Shown here in pieces: positions 23,776 to 33,261 of a stretch of DNA of 64,000 nucleotides; position 1 is the stretch's first letter, and the number at the start of each line of letters is the position of its first letter. Source of the stretch: Bin87 sp965220505. Lineage in GTDB: Bacteria > Chloroflexota > Dehalococcoidia > Lucifugimonadales > UBA3495. The stretch spans positions 1 through 64,000 of the forward strand of contig CBDCQE010000001.1 in the NCBI GenBank assembly GCA_965220505.1. The letters are read 5' to 3'. Both the position numbers and the translations under genes were made by a program. The notes under the pieces are model-generated. The model was given only the letters and a program-made list of their open reading frames with translations, made no database searches and had not been told where the DNA came from.

Positions 23776-25104
23776 CAGGGGTATGTAACCGTTGTTACGA
23801 GGGCGCATGATGGGTGATCTCCAAGTTGGGCTTGGGTTCTGGCAGCAGCCAGACGCGGCTCCAGAGTCTTCCTTTGAGCATCAACCGGCGCAGGCAATCG
23901 ATGCCGTAGCGGATCACGCTGACGATACGCGCGGGACGAGTACGCGGGTCCCGATGATTGGAAGGCAGGGCCTTGGGCGGCGCTCGCAGGTTGCTTGGAT
24001 CAATGCCGAGGTCATTGGCGTCCTCGACCCTGGTGCCGTAGCCCAGGGCCAGCAGGGTTGCCACCGACAGCACCAGCCAGTGTCGGGAGATGCGGGTTGG
24101 GTCCGTTCTCCTGGTCTTGTCCCATTTCCAGCCCAGGCTCTTGAGGGCCTTGAAGCCCAGTTCGATCCAGAAGCGCAGGGCGTACCAACTGGGTCCCACC
24201 TTATCGGGGGCCAGGTCGGTGAGAATGATCCAGGGCTCCTTCTGTTCGGAGTACCAGACCACCACCAGGGTGCAGCGGCGTTGGGCCGCGGGGGTGCCGA
24301 AGGCGGTGCCGTGGCCGATCCAGGCCGTGTCGGGAACGGAGACGAAGTGCCTGGCGGGCAATCTTTTGCCGCCGTCGGCGCAGAAGGTGATGTTGTTCCG
24401 GTAGCGCATACCGGGGTGCCAGCCCTGCTCCCGTATCTGCTGCCACAGCTTGGGGCTGGAGATGCCCCGGTCGCAGAGCACGATTACGGTCATTTCCTGG
24501 GGAACTGCCGGAGCCAGTTCCCGGAGCAGTTCCACGGTGGGGTCCATCCAGGAGCCTTTCTGAGTGGCCCGGTGGATGCGCCAGGCCACGGGAATGGCGC
24601 AACTGCGGTAGAGGACGCTGATGACGATGGCGGTGGTCTGGTCGCCCTTGAGCGTGGGGTCGATGGCCAGGGCGAGCCGGTCGGATTGCCACAGGGCAAG
24701 CACCCATTTCAGCAGGGGCGCAAAGCAGAGAGTTACGTCCAGTTGGGTCTGGCAGGGGCTTTTCCGGTCACTGCCGTCGTAGAGCCATTCGCGGAGATAC
24801 TGGCGGAACTTGTACCAGCCGCCCCAGGGGGAGAGGGCCGAGGCGACGGCGTTCTGGCAGGCGCTGCCGGCGAGGATGGCCCCGAATACCCAGAGCACCA
24901 GGCCGGTCAATTGTGCCCGGGAGAGGTGAGGTAAATGCGTTTCAATAGTCTGCTGAATCTGATAAGTTTCTCGGGGAAGGCGCATCGGGGGTCTCCTGCA
25001 TCTGGGCGTGTGAAGAACACCAGAATGCCGGAAGCCGATGCGCCTTCCCAAGTTGGTTCCGGAGCCAATTTCAAGGCAATTTCAGCCCATACCTACCCCT
25101 CTAA
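23773..25104 (-). mobile_element. IS4-like insertion element between the two surface-protein genes
   Basis: It contains one intact DDE transposase gene. Imperfect terminal repeats are visible: tgacaggggtatgta at the left and, reverse-complemented, ttagaggggtaggta at the right. Boundaries are approximate and no clear target duplication was found. The left end coincides with the stop codon of the 1,022-residue surface protein; the right end abuts a run of ten C just before the giant paralog. Confidence 0.6.
23795..24985 (-). CDS. IS4-like DDE transposase
   Basis: The start at the ATG at 24985 (MRLPRETYQIQQTIETHLPH) gives 396 residues; the frame is open to 25051. Acidic residues expected of the RNase H-fold core are visible in LALAIDPTLKGDQTTA, VIVLCDRGISSPKLW and FWIELGFKALKSLGWKWDKTRR. 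The last matches the IS4-type Y/R-E-K signature. The N-terminal region (AQLTGLVLWVFGAILAGSAC) resembles the DUF4372/IS4 N-terminal helical segment. The frame is uninterrupted, so the element may be recent. Confidence 0.8.
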   Translation of the reverse strand: MRLPRETYQIQQTIETHLPHLSRAQLTGLVLWVFGAILAGSACQNAVASALSPWGGWYKFRQYLREWLYDGSDRKSPCQTQLDVTLCFAPLLKWVLALWQSDRLALAIDPTLKGDQTTAIVISVLYRSCAIPVAWRIHRATQKGSWMDPTVELLRELAPAVPQEMTVIVLCDRGISSPKLWQQIREQGWHPGMRYRNNITFCADGGKRLPARHFVSVPDTAWIGHGTAFGTPAAQRRCTLVVVWYSEQKEPWIILTDLAPDKVGPSWYALRFWIELGFKALKSLGWKWDKTRRTDPTRISRHWLVLSVATLLALGYGTRVEDANDLGIDPSNLRAPPKALPSNHRDPRTRPARIVSVIRYGIDCLRRLMLKGRLWSRVWLLPEPKPNLEITHHAPS

Positions 25105-25105
25105 G

Positions 25106-25115
25106 CCCCCCCCCC
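25106..25115 (+). repeat. Homopolymeric C10 tract upstream of the giant surface gene
   Basis: Ten consecutive C residues lie 25 bp before the ATG at 25141, directly after the IS4-like right end. Tracts of this kind near surface-protein promoters or starts can change length by slippage. Confidence 0.6.
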
Positions 25116-25140
25116 GAACAGACGTTCGAGAGGCGTTCTG

Positions 25141-28100
25141 ATGGCGCGCGCGAAGTGGCGGCTGCCGCTGCTGGCCCTAGCCCTGCTGGCCATCGTGGCC
25201 ATTGCCCTGGTGCCCACCGAGCAGGCCGCGGCGCAGACGCCCCCAAAAGTGTTTTTTTCGAACATTGGCTTGTCCGCGGTTGTGGACACGGTGGAAGGTC
25301 CCGGAACAGACACTTTGTATATTAGCACCAGTGCAACTATCTCACAAAATCTGACCGTCAACATCACCCTGGGCGGGACGGCGACTTGCGGGACGGACTA
25401 CACCATCGCCAGCGCAAACTGCGCCCAAAACACCGGGACGTTCACGATTCCGGGCGGCACTGCTGGATTTACGGAGACCCCCGTGCTTGACGTTACGTTC
25501 CCGTCGGACGCGGCCGCCGAAGGCAAAGAGACTCTGGTGGTAACCATCGTCGGCGGCACGGGCTATACCCTCGGGAATCCAGCCGCAATGACCATCAACA
25601 TCCATGAGGATAGCGGCAGCGCCCAATTCACGGTGAGCGGCACGACCGTCGTCGGCGGCTCCCTGACGGCGTCCAAGGTTTGTAACGACCCTGACGGCAA
25701 TCCGTCAGCGTTTACCTCAAACATTTTCACAGTTGCGACACCTCGGACACTCGAAACAGAATGGACTTACCCGACGGATGCCAACATCAGTTCAGCCAAG
25801 AGTTACAGCCCGAAGCAAGATGACCAGGGCAAGTTCTTGGCGTTCGAGTTTGAGTACAGCGATGGCAAGGGGCGGCTGACGAAAAAGCGCTCGCCGATGG
25901 TGGGTCCGGTTGGGGCGCCGTCGTCGAACAACACAATACAGTTCGACTCAGCCAGCTACAGCTCGTATGAGGGGTACAACCTGCGGCCGACGCTGACCTT
26001 CAGCTCCGCGACTTCAGCAGAGCAGACCTTCGGCATTCACCTGCTCAACTGCAGCGCCCTGATGGGTGTGGACGTCACGGCACAGGTCGGAAGTTCGAGA
26101 GCCGCATACGACGGCGCCATCTCGGTGACGGTGCCCGCCGGCGTCACCAGCCACACCTTCGACATCCCCCTGGTGAAAGACAACGTCGCCGAGAGCGATG
26201 AGAACTTCATCATCGGCTTCAACTTCATGCCGGCGGGGTTCACCATCGGTTCGCAGAACTATGCCGAGGGACAGGTCCTGGATGACACGGGCATGTCCTT
26301 TCTGGGGATTCGGCATTTCGTGTACGACGGGTCGCATTGGCGTGCTCGGGATCGCATGGCCGAGGGCAACTCCGCCACCAAGGCCAAGGTAGCCAGCATC
26401 ACCATCGACCTCAATCCGACCCATTCGGCGCACACGGCCTTCTATCTCTGCGTCTCCGATGACACCAACGCGTTATTCCGGGATGACGTGACTGACTGGG
26501 ACTACCGGATGACGGCTGACTTCGACGTGATCAATAGCCAGGGCAGTGTGAGCGAGGTCGACGACTCCAGCGTCACACGGCTTAACTTGAACGAGGACAA
26601 CTGTCACTATTACACCATCCCACCCGACTATGATCAGTCATTCGTGTTCCTGTCAGTGAATGGCGACACATACCAGGAAGCCGACGAAACGGTCAGGTTT
26701 GAGCTGCGCAGAGCCAACACCACTCCGTCCAACGTGGCGATCCCGCCGGACATTGGCGTCAGCGACTTCACGATCGAGAACGACGACGGGACGGCGCCGG
26801 TGGTGACCATCGCCGGCGGCTCCGACATTACCGAAGGACAGAAGGCCAGCTTCACGCTCAACTCCACCATCAACCTGCCCACCGGCCAGGGCCGCCACGT
26901 CTACGTGGATACGGGAGACGACGTGGCCAGCGCCTTCCACTCCGGCAGCACCTTCCGCAAATGGTGGTTCGGCGCCGGTTCCACCAGCCACACCTACAGC
27001 GTGGTGCAGACCCAGGACGACAGCGTGGCTGAGGACGACGGCAAGGTGCGAGCCACCATCCGGCCCGGCGACGGGTACGTGGTCGGCGACCCCAGCACCG
27101 CCACTGTGAACGTCGCCGACAACGACGGCGGCGTAGCCAACGCAAGAATTGGGCTGACCCAGGCCAGCTACGAAGCGATGGAGGGTGCAAACGCGAAAGT
27201 CGAGGTCGAACTGTCCCGAGCCAGAGGCGAGGACACCGACTTTAGCATCCTGGCGCAACGGATCGATCACAGTGCCGATTGGGACGACTTCGGCGCGGGA
27301 ACCCCGAAAGAAGAAATCAATCTGTTTGATTACAAGAAATTCGACGGGACCATTCCCGCCGGCGATACCAGAGCGGTCGTGGAGATCCCCGTCACCGCCG
27401 ACGCCGACGATGATCACGGCGAGAAGTTCGCGGTGTACGTCTCGCACGACGCCTCGGTCAATGCGAGCGCGAAATGGAACGGCCAGGTCATCATCAAGGA
27501 GCCGGCGGTCTATGAGCTGGCCCATGACTTTTACAACGTGAAAGAGGGCGGGAGCGGGAGTATCACCATCACGCGAAGCAAGGGGCTGGACAATCCCGAC
27601 AGCAGCGACGTCACGCTGACCTTCACGCCGGGCACGGCCACCGCCGGAACCGACTTCACCCCGGACGCCGCCACCAGAGTGGTGACCGTTGATCCCAACA
27701 CCAACATCGGGACCGTGTCGATCATCGGCCAGGCTGACGGCTTGATTGAAGGCCCGGAACGCTTCACAGTGGAGCTGACCGCCATACCGGAGGAGGTGGC
27801 CGGAAACAGCGCCAGCGCCGGGCTCGGTTCCGTCACCGAAGCGACCGTGCAGATTGTGGACGTCAACCTGGTCACCGCAGACTGGAGCCTGACTCCCAGC
27901 GGGCTGGGCGACGGCGACCAATTCCGGCTCATCTTCATCACCGGTTCCAAGCACAAGGCCACCAGCTCGGACATCGCCACCTACGACGCCACCGTACGGA
28001 ACAAGGCAGCGGGCGGCCACGCCGACATCCAGGCCTACGCCCAGGGCTTCCAGATGTTGGGCAGCACCGCCACCACCAACGCTCGGCTGCATACCGCCAC

Positions 28101-31100
28101 TGGCAACACAGACTCGGGGCAGGGTTGGGACACCTCCACCTACTGGCTCAACGGCGGCCGCATCGCCACCGGGCATGACGGACTGTGGGGCGGCGAATGG
28201 GAACACCGGACCAGAATGGCCGGTCATCTCCGCACCCAGTCCGGCGCCTCGGACACCACCGCATGGGAACTCTGGACCGGCACCCAAAAGTCGACCAGTT
28301 CCCAGACCGGCGGCGTCAAGGCGTCCGGGAACGCCCTGGGCGACGCCAATGCCACCTTCGGACGCTTTGGCACCAACAACGTCATCCAGCAGGGAACGCG
28401 CGTCAACACCGGAGATCGCCGCCTGCTGGGCATCTCCCAGGTGTTTGAGGTGACCACGAAACCCACCATCACCATGGACATCGCCAACCCGACGGTCACG
28501 GAAGGCGACGACCTGGAGATCACGGTCAATTCAACGCCGGCGCCCGAGAACCCGCTGACCGTCACCATCAACCTGGAACAGAAGGGAGCGGTTTTCGCCG
28601 ACGCCTTCATCTTCAAGGATTACACCGTCACCATTCCGGCCAACGACTCCTCGGCCACCCTGACGCTCACGACCCTGTACGACAGCGCCGATGAATACGA
28701 CGGCTCGCTGATCGTCAGCATCAAGGAATCCGCCGACTACATCGTGGTGGGCGCGCCCCAAACCGTGACCGTCAAGGACGACGACGCCACCGCCATCAAC
28801 CTGAGCGTCAGCCGCCAATGGATGAACGAAAGCGGCAGCGACAACTCGGTGGACGTGACCATATCGTTGGACCGGGACACCGGTCCCGATGAGACGGTCA
28901 TTATCCCAATCAGGGTGGACGCCGGTTATGCGGTGGCCGGGACCGACTACACGGTGTCGCTGAAGAGCGGGGCGCAGCTGCTGACCAACGGCGAAGGCAC
29001 CCACCCTCGGCATATGAATCACGTCATCGTGCCTTACAGCGCGCAAAACCCGGCGGTGCAGTTCACTCCCGGAACACGCCGCGCCGTTCTCACCTTCACG
29101 GCGGTGAACAACAGCGCCAAGAACGCGTCCGACCCCGTCCTGGAGTTCGACTGGGGGTTTACCAATGATCATTCCGACGAGTTGGGACTGGGCGGCGGCC
29201 AGTTATCGAAATCCCCGTTATACACGGGCCCTGGCATTGGCAATACAACTAGTGTCGCCATAATTGACGACGACAACACCGATCCTGTGAAAGTGTCCTT
29301 TAGCCTGGACGCGTACCGCGTCTACGAGCCCAACGGACCAGGCGTATCGCCGGTGGTGAAGTTGAGCCGGGCCACTTCCCAAGACCTGACGTTCCAGGTG
29401 AATGTGACCGCCGGCACCGCGACCAAAGGAGTGGACTACGCCAATATCGACAATGTCCAATTTATGATCGCGGCCGGCCGAGAACGTGTCACGGACACTA
29501 TCAGTATCTTTGATGATTCCGACTGGGAGGTGGATGAGACGTTCACGCTGAGCATCGACGGCGCCAGCCTGCCCGCGGGTTTCATCCTGGGCGATCACCC
29601 GACGGCCACCGTAACCATCGAGGACGACGAGACCCGCCAGAACGTGGGCGTCACGGAGAACCTGACCATCAAGAACCTGGCCGCCCAGGCCACGGAGGGC
29701 AGCTCCGGCGCCAGCCGCGTCGGCATGACCCTGGACATCATGCCCGCCACCAGCGCCGCGGGCTCCGTATCCATCTGTCTCAGCGGCACGGCCACCGAGG
29801 GCGTGGACTACCGCTTCCGCACCAACGGGCAATCCTACCGGGCCCCCGACGGCATGGGCTGCGTAACCGCCAGCCTGGGAACCGGCGGCTCCAGCGCCCA
29901 CTACCTGGAGATCCTTAACGACTCGGTCAAGGAACCGGACGAAACGGTTATCCTGACCCCGCGCAAGAACGCCAATACCGTCAGCACAGTGGGCGTGCCG
30001 CAGACGCCGACCACCCTCACCATCGTGGACGACGATGACCCGGCGGCAACCTTCGCCACCGCTTCGCAAACGGTGCAGGAGGGCGACGGCAGCGTCAACG
30101 TGCGGGTGTCGATGACGCCGCTCGCGCCGGACCAGCCCACCAGCGTCAACTATCAGGTGGTGGGCATGGGCGGCGCCCAGTCGGGCAGTGACTACACCGC
30201 GCCCTCGGGCAGCGTGCAGGTGCCCGGCGGCGTCACCAGCGTCAACATCCCCATCAACATAATCAACGACAACGCGCCCGAGTTCCCCGAGACCATTATG
30301 GTCAAGCTGTCCAGCGGCTCCGGCTACCAACTGGGCCAGCAGCAAAAGCACCAGATTGAAGTCCAGGACAACGACGCGGGCTTCCTGGTCGGCCTGACGC
30401 AGGACCTGGCCACCAACTCCAATGCCCCCTGCGCCGCCAATCCGCAGTGCATCGTGGAAGGCAAGTCAAGGGTGTTTTACATCCAGAACCGGGGTTATGA
30501 CCACAATCGGTACAGCGTCATGCTTTCCCTGTCCGCCAGCGGCTCCGCCCAATGGGGCAGCGACTACACAATCCAGGGTGACTTCGGATACGGTTGGAAG
30601 ACCATACCGCCGAACAACCGGCAGTGGGGGAGGGGCATTTTCGCCGTTGAGTTACTCGATAAACCGCTCAAGCTGCGGGTGAATGCCCGTCTGGACAACC
30701 ACGCAGAAGGCAACGAAACCATCACGATCGGTTTCGACCCCGATATCACCCTAATTGATATCGGAATGGGCGGGTTCGCGGATGCGTCACAGGTCACGGC
30801 CCACGGGACGGTTACCTTCACCCTGAGCGAAGGCCAGCCCACGGTGTCCATCAGCGGAGGACCCAGCGCGGCCGAGTCCGAAGCCGCCGAGTTCACGCTC
30901 AAGTCCAACAGCCCGGTCGCTTCCGACCTGACAGTCAACGTGATCGTCGCTCAGCAGGGCAACTTCGGTGTTGCCACCGGCCGGCAAGCGGGCGTCATCA
31001 AGCAGGGCCAATCCACCGGCGTCTTCCGCGTCGCGCTGGATGACGACCAGGTAATTGAGAACGACGGCTCGGTAACGGTAACGGTGGAGGACGGAACCGG

Positions 31101-33261
31101 ATATATGGTGCTGCCCAACCAGAAGACGGCCACCGTTGACGTTCGGGACAACGACTCGTCCGTGATTGGCATCAGCGGGGGCGGAGAGATTACCGAAGGC
31201 GGCAACGCCACCTTCACGCTGACCGCCACGCCGGCGCTGGGGCAGGACCTGTCCGTGTACGTGAACGTGGGGCAGCAGGGCGACTACGTAGACGGGACCC
31301 AACTCGGCCGCAAGACCTGGACCATCCAGGCCGGCCAGAGCAGCGTCGCCTTCACCGTCCCTACGGTGAACGACAGCGCACCCGAAGCCAAGGGCGCCGT
31401 CACCGCGTCGCTGGCCAGCGACAGCAGCTACAACATCAAATCCGGCAAGGGCAGCGCCCGCGTTGTCGTTGCGGACGATGAACTGCCGGTAATCAGCGTC
31501 GCCGCGGGCGATCAGGTAGAGGAAGGCGATATCGCCGAGTTCACCGTATCGGTCTTCCCAACGCAGCAATCAAACTTGACGGTGAGTCTGAACGTCACCC
31601 AGCAGGGCGGAGTGGCAGCCCAGGCCCACCGGGGCCAGAAGCAGGTTGCCATCCCGGCCGGGTCAGCTCAGGTATCCTACACCGTGCCCACCGTGGCGGA
31701 TACCGTGCTCGAACCCACCGGGTCCATCACCGTAGCGGTACGGAGCGGAAGTACCTACGCCGTGTCCACCGCCGCCGGCTCCGCCACCCTCGTGGTCAGC
31801 GACAGCGAGATTATAACGGTGAGCGTCAGCGGCGGCAGCAACATCATCGAAGGCGGAAGCGCCAGCTTTACCATCACCACTTCGCCGGCGGCGGTAGAGC
31901 CGCTGGACGTCAGCGTGAGCATATCCCAGGCAACTTACAATACCCGTCGCATTGAAGGCGTCCTGCTTTGGACCAGTGACTTTGTCGATCCCAACGGAGC
32001 TTACAAACTGGAAGACTACACGATCACTATTCCCACAGGAGGCAGTGCGACCGTTGATGTGGGAACCGTCAACGATGATGACTGGGATTACCCCGGCAAA
32101 GTCATCGCCACCTTGAATGCCGGGATCGGATACCAGGTGTCGTCAAGCGATGGAACAGCCCATGTCAACGTTTTGGACAGCGAACCTTGCTGGTATTCCC
32201 ATACCCACATTCCTGCTCATCTGTACCCCTCATATGGCGACCCGAGAGTCGGGACGCCATACGCAAACGTCGGCCCCTGTAGGAGAATCAGTGATATCGA
32301 GAAGATTGAGGCCTATCCTGGCAAGGGCCCATGGGTCACAGTCTGGACCACGTGTCAGGTGGGCTCGCACTACGACGAGACAAACGCCCAAGGGCACTCG
32401 CACACCGATCCCAGCGGGCACTCCCACGACAGCCACTACACGTACAGCGACTATCAGGTGTTCGGCAACGGCTTCTGCGACGTCCCGCGGGCGCAGCTGC
32501 AAACGCGGCTAGACGCAAAGTCACAGGATGAGCAGACGGGCAACACCTTCCCTGATCCCGGCGCAATCACCTTCTCAGGAGTGACCGAGAGCGGCATGAC
32601 CCTGACGTGGCCCCAGCGCGAGGTTGACCACTATCTGATCTACTGGGGTGAGGCCGTCGACGGCGGCGGCTTGCAGAGCGTCAAGGTGGCCACCGGCACG
32701 CTCACGTACACCATCAGCGGCCTCAAGGCCGACACGAAGTACGCCGTCATCGTCTATTCCCAGGACTACGACGAGGTGACGCCCACCGCCTACCAGCGCA
32801 CCGCGGCAACGTCGTGCACGCCCAACCTGCCTTCCGACGCCATAACGGTGTCGGAGGTGAAGACCTGGCGGGGCGAGTACAGCCAGGACTCGCACGTGTC
32901 GCGCTGGAACCGGGTGCTGGCCGCCCTGGGCGAGGACACCGGTGAAGCGGCGATGACCGCAGACCAGGCCCGGGAGATCAAGAGCCGTATCGACAACACC
33001 CGCTGGGACCGGACGGTCCGCACGCTGGAGGCGCTGGAGCAGTGCAACAACCCGCCGCCGGCCACGCCGGAGGTGAGCATCACGGCCGGGAGCGGCATCA
33101 CCGAGGGCGTAACGGCACGACGTGGCGACGTAACCGCCACACCAGCGGAACTCGGCCGTGCCAGCCGGAACGCGGAGACGACGGCGGCCCTGGTCGGTCA
33201 GCGGTGCCAACGCTCCGTTGTCGGTCAGCGAGCGTGTCCCAGGCCGGCGACTTTGGGGTAA
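25141..33261 (+). CDS. Giant secreted Calx-beta repeat protein, frame broken near its 3' end
   Basis: The first open frame encodes 2,706 residues. A signal peptide (LLALALLAIVAIALVP) ends near AAAQT. Calx-beta-like units (ITEGGNATFTLTA, DGSVTATV, VADDD) recur along most of the length. Residues about 903-1106 hold the recurrent domain also in the upstream paralog (FRLIFITGSKHKATSSD, QAYAQGFQMLGSTA, STYWLNGGRIATGHDGLWGG). A His/Cys-rich stretch lies at about 2350-2450, an FN3-like domain at about 2470-2558, and the helical motif HVSRWNRVLAALGEDTGEAA with TRWDRTVRTLEALEQC at about 2580-2635. After VSITAGSGITEG the frame becomes nonsense and stops; the next 1.7 kb continues the protein in another frame. 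It is probably a cell-surface adhesin. Confidence 0.8.
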   Translation: MARAKWRLPLLALALLAIVAIALVPTEQAAAQTPPKVFFSNIGLSAVVDTVEGPGTDTLYISTSATISQNLTVNITLGGTATCGTDYTIASANCAQNTGTFTIPGGTAGFTETPVLDVTFPSDAAAEGKETLVVTIVGGTGYTLGNPAAMTINIHEDSGSAQFTVSGTTVVGGSLTASKVCNDPDGNPSAFTSNIFTVATPRTLETEWTYPTDANISSAKSYSPKQDDQGKFLAFEFEYSDGKGRLTKKRSPMVGPVGAPSSNNTIQFDSASYSSYEGYNLRPTLTFSSATSAEQTFGIHLLNCSALMGVDVTAQVGSSRAAYDGAISVTVPAGVTSHTFDIPLVKDNVAESDENFIIGFNFMPAGFTIGSQNYAEGQVLDDTGMSFLGIRHFVYDGSHWRARDRMAEGNSATKAKVASITIDLNPTHSAHTAFYLCVSDDTNALFRDDVTDWDYRMTADFDVINSQGSVSEVDDSSVTRLNLNEDNCHYYTIPPDYDQSFVFLSVNGDTYQEADETVRFELRRANTTPSNVAIPPDIGVSDFTIENDDGTAPVVTIAGGSDITEGQKASFTLNSTINLPTGQGRHVYVDTGDDVASAFHSGSTFRKWWFGAGSTSHTYSVVQTQDDSVAEDDGKVRATIRPGDGYVVGDPSTATVNVADNDGGVANARIGLTQASYEAMEGANAKVEVELSRARGEDTDFSILAQRIDHSADWDDFGAGTPKEEINLFDYKKFDGTIPAGDTRAVVEIPVTADADDDHGEKFAVYVSHDASVNASAKWNGQVIIKEPAVYELAHDFYNVKEGGSGSITITRSKGLDNPDSSDVTLTFTPGTATAGTDFTPDAATRVVTVDPNTNIGTVSIIGQADGLIEGPERFTVELTAIPEEVAGNSASAGLGSVTEATVQIVDVNLVTADWSLTPSGLGDGDQFRLIFITGSKHKATSSDIATYDATVRNKAAGGHADIQAYAQGFQMLGSTATTNARLHTATGNTDSGQGWDTSTYWLNGGRIATGHDGLWGGEWEHRTRMAGHLRTQSGASDTTAWELWTGTQKSTSSQTGGVKASGNALGDANATFGRFGTNNVIQQGTRVNTGDRRLLGISQVFEVTTKPTITMDIANPTVTEGDDLEITVNSTPAPENPLTVTINLEQKGAVFADAFIFKDYTVTIPANDSSATLTLTTLYDSADEYDGSLIVSIKESADYIVVGAPQTVTVKDDDATAINLSVSRQWMNESGSDNSVDVTISLDRDTGPDETVIIPIRVDAGYAVAGTDYTVSLKSGAQLLTNGEGTHPRHMNHVIVPYSAQNPAVQFTPGTRRAVLTFTAVNNSAKNASDPVLEFDWGFTNDHSDELGLGGGQLSKSPLYTGPGIGNTTSVAIIDDDNTDPVKVSFSLDAYRVYEPNGPGVSPVVKLSRATSQDLTFQVNVTAGTATKGVDYANIDNVQFMIAAGRERVTDTISIFDDSDWEVDETFTLSIDGASLPAGFILGDHPTATVTIEDDETRQNVGVTENLTIKNLAAQATEGSSGASRVGMTLDIMPATSAAGSVSICLSGTATEGVDYRFRTNGQSYRAPDGMGCVTASLGTGGSSAHYLEILNDSVKEPDETVILTPRKNANTVSTVGVPQTPTTLTIVDDDDPAATFATASQTVQEGDGSVNVRVSMTPLAPDQPTSVNYQVVGMGGAQSGSDYTAPSGSVQVPGGVTSVNIPINIINDNAPEFPETIMVKLSSGSGYQLGQQQKHQIEVQDNDAGFLVGLTQDLATNSNAPCAANPQCIVEGKSRVFYIQNRGYDHNRYSVMLSLSASGSAQWGSDYTIQGDFGYGWKTIPPNNRQWGRGIFAVELLDKPLKLRVNARLDNHAEGNETITIGFDPDITLIDIGMGGFADASQVTAHGTVTFTLSEGQPTVSISGGPSAAESEAAEFTLKSNSPVASDLTVNVIVAQQGNFGVATGRQAGVIKQGQSTGVFRVALDDDQVIENDGSVTVTVEDGTGYMVLPNQKTATVDVRDNDSSVIGISGGGEITEGGNATFTLTATPALGQDLSVYVNVGQQGDYVDGTQLGRKTWTIQAGQSSVAFTVPTVNDSAPEAKGAVTASLASDSSYNIKSGKGSARVVVADDELPVISVAAGDQVEEGDIAEFTVSVFPTQQSNLTVSLNVTQQGGVAAQAHRGQKQVAIPAGSAQVSYTVPTVADTVLEPTGSITVAVRSGSTYAVSTAAGSATLVVSDSEIITVSVSGGSNIIEGGSASFTITTSPAAVEPLDVSVSISQATYNTRRIEGVLLWTSDFVDPNGAYKLEDYTITIPTGGSATVDVGTVNDDDWDYPGKVIATLNAGIGYQVSSSDGTAHVNVLDSEPCWYSHTHIPAHLYPSYGDPRVGTPYANVGPCRRISDIEKIEAYPGKGPWVTVWTTCQVGSHYDETNAQGHSHTDPSGHSHDSHYTYSDYQVFGNGFCDVPRAQLQTRLDAKSQDEQTGNTFPDPGAITFSGVTESGMTLTWPQREVDHYLIYWGEAVDGGGLQSVKVATGTLTYTISGLKADTKYAVIVYSQDYDEVTPTAYQRTAATSCTPNLPSDAITVSEVKTWRGEYSQDSHVSRWNRVLAALGEDTGEAAMTADQAREIKSRIDNTRWDRTVRTLEALEQCNNPPPATPEVSITAGSGITEGVTARRGDVTATPAELGRASRNAETTAALVGQRCQRSVVGQRACPRPATLG

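Noticed and set aside
22042..23808. Minus-strand frame of 588 codons
   Set aside because: It is antisense to the secreted Calx-beta protein; no motifs, typical high-GC mirror.
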